From Chytridium lagenaria (lineage: Eukaryota; Chytridiomycota; Chytridiomycetes; Chytridiales; Chytridiaceae): DNA of 64,000 nucleotides. Location of the stretch: NCBI GenBank assembly GCA_025449115.1, contig JAHLKC010000027.1:124001-188000 (forward strand). Direction: 5' to 3'. Shown in pieces: positions 12,337-25,288 of the stretch (within the stretch, counting starts at the first letter, position 1; the number at the start of each line of letters is the position of its first letter). The translations under genes were made by a program, and so were the position numbers. The notes under the pieces were generated by a model. It was not told where the DNA came from. It saw only the letters and a list, made by a program, of their open reading frames with translations, and ran no database searches.

Positions 12337-13065
12337 ATGTTGGCTCAATGGACCATGTTCGCTAGACGGTTGTTCGCCCGCCATGCATCCACCACAAGTA
12401 ATGGACCGGGGATGTCCCTGATCGAAGGTGCATTAAAGGAAGCAAGTGAATCTAAAGCCGGTCAAATCAACCCTTCTGAACGCAAGTCACTGACATTCAA
12501 GTCTCCTAACTTTCGGATATCACCTTGGAAGACGAATCTGGTGGCCAAAGTTTGCCGTGGCTTGCCATTGAAAGAAGCCATCACCCAAATGAAGTTTTCC
12601 AAGAAACGGGCCGGAACCAAGGTTCTGTCGTTGCTGACTCGGGTAGCGGCGTCGTTGGAGAACAACTACAACAGCCAGAGCAACAACTGGGTGATCAAGC
12701 AATGTTGGGTCGGGAAAGGAAGTTACCTCAAGAGAATGAACATTCAGGGTCGTGGTAAACTTGGAATTATGCATCACCCGTCTTCGCATGTCAAGGTGGT
12801 TATTGAGGAGCTTCCTCAGGGACAGACCTCAGAGACAGCGACACAAAAGGCAGCTCGTCTGGAATTAGAGAAACTCGTGTAAGTGAATACATTACTACCA
12901 CTGTTCTTTGTATTTATGCAATCTGTTAGCACCAACTTCAAGAGGCATAAGCTCTATGTACAATTAAAAGAAGATAAGCTGCCTTTCGCGCCCCCGCCGC
13001 CATGGAGCCGCAAGCCATACAAGTACATAACCTCAAGCAAATGGTCAAGTCAAAGACCAAAATAA
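12337..13065 (+). CDS. Mitochondrial large-subunit ribosomal protein uL22m
   Basis: This is the nuclear-encoded uL22 of the mitochondrial 54S/39S subunit; it lines the polypeptide exit tunnel. There are two exons, 12337-12878 and 12930-13065, with no frame breaks. The N-terminus (MFARRLFARHAST) is Arg-rich and lacks acidic residues, as in a mitochondrial presequence. The uL22 fold follows: VAKVCRGLPLKEAITQMKFS, then the helix LLTRVAASLENNYN, then the hairpin with GRGKLGIMHHPSSHVKVVIEE. ATG 12355 is an alternative start six codons downstream. The stop is 14 nt from the stop of the convergent BLTP2 gene, so the 3' UTRs must overlap. Confidence 0.93.
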
Positions 13066-13079
13066 AGTATAGTCATTTA

Positions 13080-16000
13080 TCATCCATCATCTTCTTCCAA
13101 TTCTGATCCCCCTGTGAGTTTTTGCTTGCTTTTCTTTCGAGATGTAAGCAAAGAAAACATTTTTTTCGTTCTCTTCTTCTCTTCCACGGATGCAACAGTA
13201 GAAAACTCCGAAACAGGTGATGGAAGAGGGTCGCCGATCGGCGATTTCGCAAAATGCTGGGGGCTCATGTCCATCTGGGGAATCTTCTGATTCGGAACGG
13301 CGGCGGTTTCGCGGACTTTTCTGACATTCTGCAAAAGCTTTTCGCGAACCAATGCACCCGTATTTGATAATACCGCTCGGATGGCATCTATAGTAAATAG
13401 AACATGTCAGAGCAAAAAAACCTTCACCTTTTTTTTACGACAGCAAATAAGTCCTGCCAGCTGAATGTTCTATTTCTGTATTCCAAGGTCGGCATTCTAA
13501 AGTAAACAGGTTGAGATCTCAATGTTTTTCTCTTTTAATCCCTTGAATTGATATTAAGATTGTGATTTCAGAAGTTGTCTCTTACCTGTAACTAATACAG
13601 TGTTGTACTCCTGGAACTTTCACATAAATAAAACTGCGATTGTTTGCAGCTTCTACTCTGCATCTCTTTAAGCTCATCGATGTCACGCTGTCGCTTAGAG
13701 TCTTGGTTACGACTGCTGCCTTGCCGCCACCTGCTTGCATCCAAATTGATCGCAAGCCCTTTATTTCCGATATCCGTGCTTGAATGGATGAGCTGCCTTG
13801 GAGTTGCAAGATTCTTCGGAGTATCTTCAATATTGATAGGCACAGTAGCAGACTTTATCAATTTCGTTGGCTTGTTCGGGAAAAAGTAGTTTTTAAATCG
13901 TTTTCCAATGTGCCGGGTGAGTTGAAGATTGAGGGGGAAAAAGTTAATTTCCAAATGTTCAACGACCGGGATCCCTGCAACTGGCGCAAGTTCTCGCCAA
14001 TAAACCCGAAGCATCTTGTTTCTTTGAAAATCAAGGCCATGCGCGTCAACTGCGTAAGGTGCAAGCAAATTCTTGAAAGCGCTATTAGCTTCAAGCAAAT
14101 TGTCAATGTAGAGCTTATCAATCTCTAACGTGTCCAAACTCGACTGATCCTCATAGTACAACCATGAGAACCGTGTATTGCTGAACGTCAGCTGTAGAAT
14201 GGCTTCATCTAACTCCATCAAAAACCACTCAAGGCTTCTTACGGAAAACTCAAGTCGGAATGTGACGTCAACAGATTTCTTCTTGGTTTCTGCATGGTGA
14301 ATGGTCCGCAAAGCGTTAATCAAAACGTACAACTCATCTTCGTACTGAATGAGGGACTTCCTAAGATCCTTTGGTGAATACTGCTGATCATCTTTTAGTT
14401 TTCCCCCATGCCCAAAGCGCAAAAACATTTCAGCATTCTTGATCTTTTCTTGCAGGCGTAAAACAGTCTCAACGACTTTTTGCAGGCCGTCGAATTGCTG
14501 GAGAGCAAGAAGCATTTTCCGGAGCTTGGTTGTGCGTACTTGTCTGACTGGATCTTTGTAGACCAAAAGATTTGTGATAATATCGCTCAATACGAGATAC
14601 TGCAGCGACGTCATGGATATTACGAAATCTTCAAATCCAACATATATGAAATCTGTCTGATCAGCTGCCAAAGTTTTCATATCCGTTCCCTTCTTCTTGA
14701 CATAAAGAGGATTAGGCTTGTCACGGTAAAAACAGGCTGACGTTTGGTCAACGATTCTCTGGAGAAACCCGGTATGTGACGATAATCAACCAAGGCACTC
14801 TAAAGGAGCCCATAAAGGCCAGAACTTATCTGCACCTTCTCTCCCTCCAGCGTGCAGGTGCTTGTATGTTTCAATATTATCGCCATCCACGTCGGAAGCC
14901 ATTTGATCATCAAGTTTCTTCGCCACAAAGAATTGTGCTTTGTGAAGATTCAAAATCGTCCTCTTCTTGATCAAATTAACGTTTCGGTTTCGAGTGTCTC
15001 CGGGTCCCCCTGTCTCACTATCGGCGTCAACGATGCCGATTGATCTCAACAACATGCTCTCCGCGGCGACGAGAATGCTATGAATGTCCTCGTCGTCACT
15101 CTTTGAAGAGACAAGGGTTATCTGAGGGTTGATCAATTGAACAACGTATCCGCTCTCGGCTCTTTGATTCATAGGAACATAATCTAACGAGTCCGGTGTC
15201 GTCGACGGCGTGTACACGCTAAACCTTGAGCCAATGTTTCCGCTAGCCTGCAGGTCGTCCGCAGATATCGATCCTCCTCTATTGAACATTTCATTGTTTA
15301 CAATGATGTTGCGAGAGTTGGCGGAGTTGAGCAATTTTTGAAGAAGCTCTTTTGCCATGTTGCTGTCAAATTTCGAAGATGATGAGAGACTATCTGTGGA
15401 TTTTGTGGGATGCTGAGCAGATTCCGCGAATAGCACGTCTGAAATGTCTTTGTTTGCGCTCAAAGACAGGAGATCGGAAACAGTCTTCAAGGCAGCACTA
15501 GAGAGACAGAATCGAAGTGAGGAATCTCGTTCCATGATATCAAAAAATTTGAAGACGGCATTTCGGATGCTTTGTTCCCACAAGAAGTTCAAGTTGTGAA
15601 CTACGAAAAGATGATTGAAAGCCGATCCAGTTTTGTACTCAGAGAATTGATCATTCAACATGTGGTTCTCCACTATTATAAGTGTTAAATTTATGGTTTC
15701 ATTTAATCAATAAAACCAAACGAAAGAAAGGTATAAATGTGACGCCAACCTGACATTTTTAAGATCTTTATCTTTTGCAAAATTGCATTTTTCTTCTCCA
15801 TTAACAAACTAATCTTCTCCGATATATTATCAGATTGCTACAGACACGGGAAAAAAGTTAAAGCGAGAGCTTATATAACACCACATACCTGACGCAAAGA
15901 ATCATCAAAAAACAACGTCATCCGGTATTCAAGTCCTTTCTGGTTATCCAAAAAGTGCCTTATAGATGACTCAATCTCGCGAAGCCGGCTTTGATAAAGA

Positions 16001-19000
16001 CCAATTTGAACTGCGCTGATGTCTTAAAGAACTTTAGAGCCGTATAGACGTGGGCCAGCTTACGTGCATTGCTTCGGATTAAACTTTTTTTAGTTACAGA
16101 GTCGCGCTTATAGTACATTATTTTGGGACTCCATACACAGGGTTCCAAAGTAAGCGAACGAAGGTCTTCTATATACTCGTAATCCACGTCTAATAACCAT
16201 TCTCTGATTTCATCTTGAGTTAAGGCCCTGTAGTCGAAGTACTGTTAACAATGCCTGATGGAAACGTCACGTTCTTACTTTCTGTCCACGGTTTCCGAAA
16301 CATCTGTTTGAAAGGAAATCACCCTCCCCTCAACCTCTGACAACTCCACCTCTGACGACTCCAAAAGCCACCGATTCGACTTTGGCTCTCCCTTCGCCTT
16401 AGACTGCGCTTGATTCTGTTTCACGCAGACTTGCAAATCCATTTTTTCCGCCCTGCAGCGTACCCCTACCGCTCCGTCGCCCTCGGGGAACTCATTTAAA
16501 AATGAGATCATCAATGGGAACATCATCGCTTTTATGGTGAAAGAGCCAATGGCTTTCCCCAGTTTAGGTTTTTAAAGCGGAAGCGTCTATCACGCCAAAT
16601 AGGCGCCCGCGTTGGATGGGGATGACGGTTAAGGGGGATTGATAGATGGATGTGAGAATTTGAAGACGGCGTAGTGAATTTCCACTAAGACAGACGGCGT
16701 TCATCGGGTTCGTGAGTGAAGAGAAAAACGGACGAGGGGATTGAATATTGATCGAGATATCGATGCATTCGGTTCGAAAACCCCGAAGAGAATCAATATA
16801 CTGAAATCTTGTTAGTTGACTCTCTCTCAACAAACCGCAAATAAAAATGATATGGTCTATACCTTGCCACGGTTTTTTTGAAACGTAATCAGGATGTCTT
16901 AAAAGGACCTCTGCGTGTGTTTTAAGCCTATCATCACCATCAGCCTCCCCCACGTCGCTTTTAAATGACATCCCAACAGATATTTCTCACTCCACCCATA
17001 AACGTCGCAATAACGTCCTCATCCACAGGTATTCGCCTAGCACCCACGGGTTTATCTTTCTCGGCCTTTGAAAAAGGCAGAGAGAAAAGCATCTGCCCAC
17101 ACTCAATCACAAAATCACCACCATCCCACCCACATCCACCTGAATACCCTTCCCTAATGACAGTTTCCAGCCCTTCAATACCGTAACACGTGCGAGGGTC
17201 AAAATAAGGCGTTCCAGAACCGAGAATACGAAGCCGCATATTACCACCACCTGTAACGTGGATGGAATTTTGCCCGTGTAGAATGAGACGCAATTTATCC
17301 CACCACCTATAGGAGGATTGGGTCGATAGTGGGCGAGTAAAGGAATCAATGATGCGGATAACATCTCCCATAGCGATTTCAAAAGATGCGCCCAATTAAA
17401 AATGACGTCGGAAGATGTGGTGATTGTGGTTTTAGTTTGAGTATAAATTTTGACAGGATTAACGATCGGGTGACTGTTATCGATGCTTCGGACGGTGTGC
17501 TGATTGGCCCTAAAGAAAGAGTAGCGACTCTCTTTGCTTCTCGAGATGTCGATGGTTCAGCAATCACTAGAAGACCCTCAGTCTTCCAACACTTCGGTCC
17601 AGATTTCGGAATTAAGAGAAGAGGGAACGGTAGTCTCTTAAAACAACATGAGCTTCTTCAAGGCTGACAACCAGGTTCTGGTATCAATTCCTCGTAGATG
17701 CGGTCTTTCGGTGTTTCAGGATCAATAATGTGAAGGGACTCTTCGACAAAAGAGGCGGGTAAGATGGGGGCGATCAGATCAACGGAAACATTTGATATTG
17801 TCGCCTTTAGCAAAGGTTTCTTGACGCGAGGGAACGTTTTCCTGATCTTGTCAGCCCATGCCTTTGCGTTGAATTCCTGCAAAAGCCACCAGGCGTTTTC
17901 GATGCTTTTTAGCTCTCTACAGGATACCATTTGGTGATGTGAGACAGCTTGTTGAAGGAAAGCAAAACAAAGAAAACCTACTTTCTGAAACGTTCCCAGT
18001 GATTTGATTATTTTCCAGCATGGATGCAGCCTTTTTTGAAAAGGCTTTTTCCCTCGCTATCCTTCAACCTGCTCCTCCAAGCCCTTCCTGTAATTTGCGG
18101 ACAATGCAACTTCGAAGTCCGAATCATACAAGCACAAAGATAAAGACTCTACAAATACTTGTATTGTAGGAATTTGAGACTGTAAGATTCGTGTCTTTCC
18201 TGATGCAAGACTCTCTGACGAGGACTGCAACCCAAAATTTTGGAAGACCGTGTTCTTTAAAGCTTTGGAAGTATTGATGATGTCTTCAAATATATTCGAC
18301 ATGTGGAAGCGTACGGGTTAAACACGGCAGCAGTTTGAGCGTTGATTTTGATATGAACAGGGGAGATGTAGGTTCTTGTTTCGGTTTATGGATTTGAACG
18401 AGAATGTCAATGAGTTCAACGAGCTCATCCCACATGCCAGTCTCGGCGTCACTAAGAGCCAATATAGTCGCGGACGACACCGATGCAATAAAAGCTTGTC
18501 TCTCTTTCAGGATCATCATCGTGCTTGATATTCGACCACGTATTTTCGACCATTAGGGAGTACAGCTCCAATTCAATGACTTTGATCTCTACGTTAATAA
18601 GATCATTAGGAAGTTCTGACGCTCCCGAAGTATTCTGAGCATTCTTAAGCTTATTGACACGCTTGTGCGGCGCAATAAGCTTTGCGATCTTGATTATGGA
18701 ACGACTGAAATGATGACGGCATAGTACGCCCAAAAACAGAAAGATATCTCCAAACTCTCGCAAACAAGATTGAGTGGAACAAAACTTTCCATTGTTGGGG
18801 TACTCATAGGTCCCCCATAGAGAGCTTAACCAGATTCAAAAGAAGCTCCTTATCACATGTCAATGGTTGGCTTATGTTGCTCAAAGAAAAAGCAACAAGA
18901 TCTTTCGCTTCACCAGAGACTTCGCTTTGGAAAGAGATTTTTTCGGGTAAAACTGATCTAAAAGGGCTCTTGTGGGGTGCGCTGCCCACCCAATTTGCCT

Positions 19001-21200
19001 CTAGGACAATTGATCCAAGATTAACCGAGACTCCGCTTGCGTTAACGTCTGCGGTAGTCACACTCGTATCCTCAATGGTGACAGCGATGGTGATTGTGAG
19101 AAACGCAGTATCGTTTTCTTGGCTAGAAACATCACTCGCGCTGGTAAAGACCGTGTCGTCCGCGGCCTCCGGTTTAGCAGAGCACCTCGGCTTTTCGGAC
19201 TGCATACACTCAATGACCGATCGCATTGAAAGAGCGAGTGCAAAAAAATCTACAATTTTTGAACCGGCGATAGGCGAGCAATCCACTGATACGGATTTGA
19301 TGGCGACGGATGAAGATAGTATCATAGAAGATTGTATAAAAATAAGATCTTCAACTGGTGGAAGCCAAAGACCACTCTCTAACGACATCAAAGAGACAGA
19401 AAGTAGACGAATCCTCTCTAACTCGAGGAAATGTATGTCGTCAATACTAGCCCTGCCTATTTCAAGGAAAGAAAGATAACTCCCCGATACTTCCACTGAG
19501 AGGTCAAACGATAATGGTTTTCCTGATATTCCACTTGTTTCCAAAGCTTCTGACTTTAAAATTGGTGAAGTGGGTGTTTTTTGTAGTTCTGCAGTTATTT
19601 CTTTTGCTTCGACAAAAACCAGAGCGTCAACATCATTCCGTGTGAGAGGGTGATATTCAGTGAATTTAATGCCGACTATTGGTGAGAGAATGGATAATTT
19701 CATGCTCACAGATATTTTTGATAGCAAGTTGGAGAAGCTCATCCAAATATCTTCGAAACCATCTCTCTGATACAGTAAAAGCTTGCGCGTGGGTGGTCGT
19801 GATCGCTTCCGCGACTGTCGCAGCCTTTGATATGTAATCAACATTCTCAAAACCTCGTCGCGAAGGATAAAGGAGGGAGAATCTACCGTGACTGCAATCC
19901 CACCAGTCAGGCGTTGGGAAAATTCTACATTCCCCTTATTATTCACGACATTTGCCCTCACTGTAACATTTGGTATCGTTAAAACGCGTACTGTGGCTAG
20001 ATTTTTCAATCCAGTATTAAATGTATCTGCTTTGATGTTTTCGATTGTGAGTGTGGCAATGACAACAGTTGAAACCTTCTGATCATTCTTGGACTCTTCT
20101 TTTACGTTAATGGCGATCTTTCCGAGCTCAAGCATCAGCGAAGGTACATGGTATCCCTCCAAATCGATTATGGATGCGTCGTTAGAATGCGTTATGACCA
20201 CATCTGAGAGGATAACACTGAGGCTTGGACTTATATCGTGAAGAGCATCCATGATTACTTCTGTGTTTATCAATATAGCTTCACTATCAAAGCCTTTCAG
20301 AACCCGTTCCGGATGAATGTAAATATTATCCCCTTCACCGTTTTCTGACGATCTACCCTTCAAAGCGTTCACCAAATCCGATGCCAAAGGAACATCCATC
20401 GTCAATCCATTAATGAACAGGGTTGCCTTAGGGTCATCAAACTTCCCAAGGAGAGAAGTGACCAGCGAAAGCCGAAGTGAGCTCTCCACGTCAGAAAACA
20501 ACATTGGCTTGGAGACACTTTCCGTCCTTTGAACCTCGAAGTTTGACAGTGTGGTGATAAGAGACAAGAGATGTCTGCTACTAACTTCCTTGTCGATTTC
20601 CAGGGGTTCCGAGGTAAACTTGATGGAGATGCTGTCCTGAGAAAAACTGGCAAGTTGCTGACCACAATGGTCGAGTAGAATGACTCGAATGCCTGCAATC
20701 TTCATCCCAATAGAGAACAAGAGGAATCGTATGGGCGAAAGATCTAACAATGCCACCAAAGCCGTGAGCTGAGCTTTTGACAGTCTGTTACTTTTCTTAA
20801 ATGCTTGGGACACAGAGGTGGTTGATGATGCGGTGCTAGAGGAAATGTTGGTTTGAGCAGCCTGCAAGACGACTTTAATTCCATTCACTTGAAGCTTTAT
20901 CCAGGATTGATCCGCGGATGCATCTCGATTAAAGAACGACAGACTGATCCCATCGATGCGAAGAGATTGAAGTTGAACTTTTGGTGTTTTCTTTTGGAAT
21001 GTGCCTCCAACAACTTGTTTGGGGATGGGTTGGAAGCTCAAGCCTTGTATGCCCGATCGAATGCCCCATGATTGCACACGCAGCCCAACACCCGAGATGC
21101 GCGATCCCAGCGCAACCAAAAGCAGGTTCTTGATGCAATAATAGAGGACCAGCGTCCCGGCTAGCAGCAGGATTGCCTGGAAGACCCCCATCACATTCAC
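13080..21200 (-). CDS. Bridge-like lipid transfer protein, BLTP2 / Fmp27 / hobbit / SABRE family
   Basis: This is a giant rod-shaped lipid-transfer protein of membrane contact sites, expected at about 2,500 residues. The first exon runs 21200 to about 18810 (almost 800 codons). It opens with a transmembrane anchor (VFQAILLLAGTLVLYYCI) and then beta-rich repeats. Further coding blocks follow down to 13080. Diagnostic C-terminal blocks are VDYRHIPGFLQRIVDQTSA near 14740-14790, SLQYLVLSDIITNLLVYKDP near 14600, and NRSFIYVKVPGVQHCISY near 13600. The last two exons lie near 13430-13500 and 13080-13390. The frame shifts by one base in several places, for example the CC pair and TTT run near 14750-14790, near 13660, near 13436 (eight A, seven expected), and around 18720-18810. 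Exact exon limits in the middle are therefore not given. The stop faces that of uL22m at 14 nt. Confidence 0.85.
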
Positions 21201-21366
21201 ATTTGCTAAAAATCTTCAAACTTGGAAAGCGACATCTGACCGGACCACTGCTTGTGCATAATTCCACTTTTATTTACGAAACAATGCTGCAAATTGAATA
21301 GCCTGCTTCTTGAAGCTAGCAAGCAATCTGTGGGAATTCCAAGAAGAAAAAGAGGGCTTCTTTGTT

Positions 21367-21730
21367 TCAAGGTCGACATGACATTTTAGAGACATTCACG
21401 TAATCCATATCCTTTCCATCCAACAAGCGCGCGTAGACGTTATCGACCTTCTTGAATCCTCCATTCTCCCATCCATTCATCTACCCCTCTGTCCTTTAAT
21501 GTTTTCCAAAAAAGCACGTCAAATCCAATCCAGATTGCAAAGCCACGCCACGAATGAACATCCCAAAAATGGCCGTTTGGATGGACAACCACAAAATTAT
21601 TTTTAGGACAAGTTTTTGAGAGATCTGTTGCTGCGAACCTCGTTATCCAGTAAATCACGAACGGTTGCAGCGGGTCCATTACTACAACCCCACCGTTCAC
21701 AATCTGGGCAATCTGTGCCGTTTTATTCAT
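21367..21730 (-). CDS. Small hypothetical protein, unrecognised
   Basis: A 96-codon frame runs from ATG 21730. Its composition is protein-like, rich in Trp, Val and Asp, with a hydrophobic stretch early on. A one-base change of frame near 21440-21465 would continue it through a plausible stretch (VDNVYARLLDGKDMDYVNV) to a stop at 21367, about 120 residues in all. I recognise no family. It sits between the divergent starts of BLTP2 and the tetraspan gene, and its ATG is only 35 bp from the latter. It may be spurious. Confidence 0.3.
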
Positions 21731-21765
21731 TTGTTTATCGTTTTTCCTCGCTTGCTTGAACGATC

Positions 21766-23196
21766 ATGTCACTTTCCCTCAACAGCACATGGTCACTGAT
21801 CATCGGCTCTGTGTGTGCAGCGTTGAGCATTGTCTCATCAGGTTAGGGCGCACTATTCTAATCATTTAAAAGCTAAATGGACTTATATGATCAGCTTTTG
21901 TTTTCTTTTCCGGCTACTCTACTGTCCGAGCAATCGCATCCATTGCATTCTTTGTCCTCGAAAGAGCCGACTCGGCGATCAACACTGCGCAGTCTGGTTC
22001 CGTTAATGTCTGGGTATGTTCTGTCATTGTGCATCACTCTAAATAACGGTATTCTGACTCAATCTATTTTATAGGGATTCTGCCTGTATTTGGATAGAAA
22101 CCAGAACGGCGATTACCAATGCACAGCGTTGAGTGTTGCCAAGATCTTTGCAGGATCGTTTTCTCTTCAACCTTCCATCACAATTCCCCAAAGATCAGGG
22201 GCAGAGATCGTTAGGATTCAGGACGTAATCAATGTCCTACCTTTCCAAGGACACCCTATCGCCTACGCTACTCTTCTCAGCACCATGTTTTTCGCCGGTC
22301 TTGCGATCGCGTTCTCTGTGACAGCCTTGATGATCAAGGAAAAGTACCTCAAGGGCTGGGGACTTGCCCTCAACGCCGCTACACTCACATCCACCCTTTC
22401 CCTCCTCTCCTCAGTGGTAAACCTGATCCTCACAGCAGTGACAACCAGTGCCTTTGTCTCCTCCATCAATGCCAACACTTCCACACTGGGCATTACAGCT
22501 AAATGGGGCATTATAGGCACCGCCTTGACTGCCACCACCGCTTTTCTCTCCATCCTAGCTTGTAGCTTCATAACCCGCGCGTCCATGATCGGACAAACCG
22601 CTAGCCGTAAATCTCGATATCTCAGCGGATTGGGCATGAACCCAGACCGTTTTAAAGACACTGAACAGGGTCCCAACGCTGCAGTCTCGCCTTCATCAGG
22701 AAGCCAACGTCCCTCTGCTTTCGATGACAACACCAACACTTTCCCAACGACCTCCACGTCCCCACAAACCTCCCAACTCGATAACTCTTATCACACCGAA
22801 TTCGCCACCTCCACCACCCCCGGCGCATCTTGGTACAACACCAACACGACCACTTACCCCACTGCACCCCAACAATACCCCCAATACACTCAACAACCCC
22901 AACAATACTATGGCAACTACAACTACAACAACCAAGCCTACACCACTGCAGCCGCAGCCGGCACGTCTGACTACAACTATCCTCTTGACCAAGCAACAAC
23001 GATCGCGCCGTCAACGTATCTATCAAATCAAACGGGGTCAACGAATAACCAGTATTCAACCTGGCAGTCGGCAGGGTATAATCCTACTACGGCTGAAGCG
23101 TCGTATCAACAGAATTACGGACATAATGTGGCGGATACGTCGTATTATGGGAGGAGGCAGCAGCAGGGGCAGCAACCGCAACAGCAGAATTACTGA
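21766..23196 (+). CDS. Four-helix membrane protein (SUR7/PalI-like) with Q/N/Y-rich cytosolic tail
   Basis: Three exons (21766-21841, 21895-22013, 22075-23196) join cleanly into about 440 residues. The topology is a hydrophobic N-terminal segment (LIIGSVCAALSIVSS), an extracytoplasmic loop with a few Cys, then three more membrane helices at about 22260-22330, 22355-22450 and 22500-22580. This four-span layout with one long first loop resembles fungal SUR7/PalI (Rim9) proteins of plasma-membrane domains and pH sensing, but no signature motif is decisive. The last 190 residues are low-complexity: Thr/Ser-rich, then repeats of Tyr, Asn, Pro and Gln (QQYPQYTQQPQQYYGNYNYN), a prion-like composition. 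The 5' neighbour BLTP2 is divergent. Confidence 0.8.
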
Positions 23197-23863
23197 TTGC
23201 TGAAATACCGGATACGGTTTTTTAAGGGATGTTATATGACGTTTTATTAACCCCCCTCCCCCCCCTGCCCCCCCTCCCCGTTTCTTTTCGTTTTGTTCTT
23301 TTTTACCCTTTGTCAGTGCATTTCCATACCATTTCATCTTGTTTCATTGTTTGCATGTATGGCGTGACGTTGCCATTTCACATTTGTTCGCATAAATCAT
23401 TCTGTACATCAGTTATAATCTATGAACTTTTAACGTACCAAATTCTTGATGTAATCATTTGTTTTCGCATCAAGGGACTGTGAAATTCATACAAAAGTCA
23501 AGTTCCGAAAATATATTATTATTACGAACGAGTGCGTAAAAAAAAAACAACATAATCAAACGACGCATATAAAATAAAAAGAGAAAAGAGACTGACGTAG
23601 TGGAAAGTGAATGAAAATGAGATCATCAGTTTGTTGTTTTTTTTTTTTTCCCCGGAGAACGGGAGAGGAAGACTTGAAAAGAGGTCAAAGAAAACGAAAA
23701 GTCCAATCCAAAATATGACAATAAAAAGGAGACCAGAAGGACGAAAGCAAAAAAACAAAAAAAAACAAAAAAAGGGAAGGGTTTACAAAAAAAAGGACTG
23801 CATTGGCGTTCGCCCTCCCCCCTTCAAAAAAAAAGGCAGGTACAAAGATGGAAGTTTACTTCC
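23197..23863. other. Intergenic, between convergent genes
   Basis: This is the 3' flank of the tetraspan gene and of the START gene. It holds poly-C/T tracts near 23250-23280, long A- and T-rich tracts at 23538-23550 and 23636-23650, and A-rich stretches at 23745-23840. No gene is seen; the ORFs here are low-complexity. Confidence 0.6.
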
Positions 23864-25252
23864 TCAACGTCGCCCCCACATAAACCGACATAGTCCAACC
23901 GCCACAATCAACACCCACTGCACAGGACTAAACACAATTCCCAACACCCCAGCCACGGAAGCCGGCGCAAAACTACTCAACAACACCTGCAACACAGCAA
24001 GCGACATCACCGACCCACCCGCAAGCACAACCGTCAACTGAATCGGCGTCGTCTCAACAAGCAACGTATCAGCATCAAGCGGCGTCTTGGGACTACTTTG
24101 TTTCCCTCCAATGAACGGGTAAAGAATCGTAAGCACCAGTGAGAACAGCGCAAAAAGGATCGCCGTCGGGATCGATCGAGAGGTTGGGGCTACACTGGGG
24201 TTCGCGGGGACGGGGAAGGGGAACGGTGATGCTTTTGCTACAGGGATGATGGGTTTAATGGGCGCAGGCGCTGGGGCAGGTGTAACATGTTTCGTTGGTG
24301 CCGCGATGGATTTCGTCGATGCGACAGCAGCTATAGGCTTAGCCCGTACACTCCCAGCAACCGCCCCCTTCCCAGCCTTATCCACCATCATAACCGCCCT
24401 CCCCATTCACCGTAAACTCTCTCGTCGCACTCCCAGGATCCCTCGCCCTAACCACCATCTTCACCCTTATCTCTCCTTCGGCATGCACAGCATCCAGTTT
24501 AGGGTAAACCCTCACCACCCTCTTATCCGCCGACACCTTGACCTCAACAGCCGGATCATTCTCAAACACAACATCAACGCCCTTGGGACACATTCTTGGA
24601 TCCACATTCACCTCCACCATGCCCGCAAGTCCCGTCGTGCCAACCGTCTCCCCCAACGAACTCACAAAGTAATCCGCGTAAAGCGCCACACCTCCATGTT
24701 CAAACCGTTCATTCATCACAGTCACACGAACACCTTCACCCGTGTTTCCAAGAACTTTAAGATTCATTGGAATCCCAAACGTCTCCACGTAGGAAAGCAC
24801 CTCGGATACAGATAATGCAATCAAGTAAGCGTGGATTTTCGGGAACGCTCCCGTGTTGTTTTCATCACGGGTGTCGATTTTAACAATGTATGTGACTGAC
24901 GTGCCGCCACGGGGTTTTGGGCGGACAATCCATCCGGCTACTGCCACGTCGGAGCGGAGACGACGGGGGTCAGAGGGGACAAGGGGTCGGTAATGGAGGT
25001 GATCATGATGTAGTGGGTTTGGGTGCTAGAGTCGTAAATGGTGACTTGGAGCCCACAGACGTCGCGTTCCCTGCTTTGAAGGGATGTTATTAGTTAAAGT
25101 AGAGAAAGGACGGGAGGTGCCAGATAACATATAATATATAGGGAACTCACCCTTGAGGTTTGTTGGATTTCAACCAAGCTTGGAACACAAATTCATTAGG
25201 GTTGAGCCACTCCTTAATAACCCCATCATCAAACCGTTGATCCCCTACACAG

Positions 25253-25288
<36 letters not shown>

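Noticed and set aside
22724..23203. Long plus-strand ORF overlapping the tetraspan tail
   Set aside because: It is the out-of-frame shadow of the Q/N/Y-rich tail; the main frame is continuous with the membrane helices.
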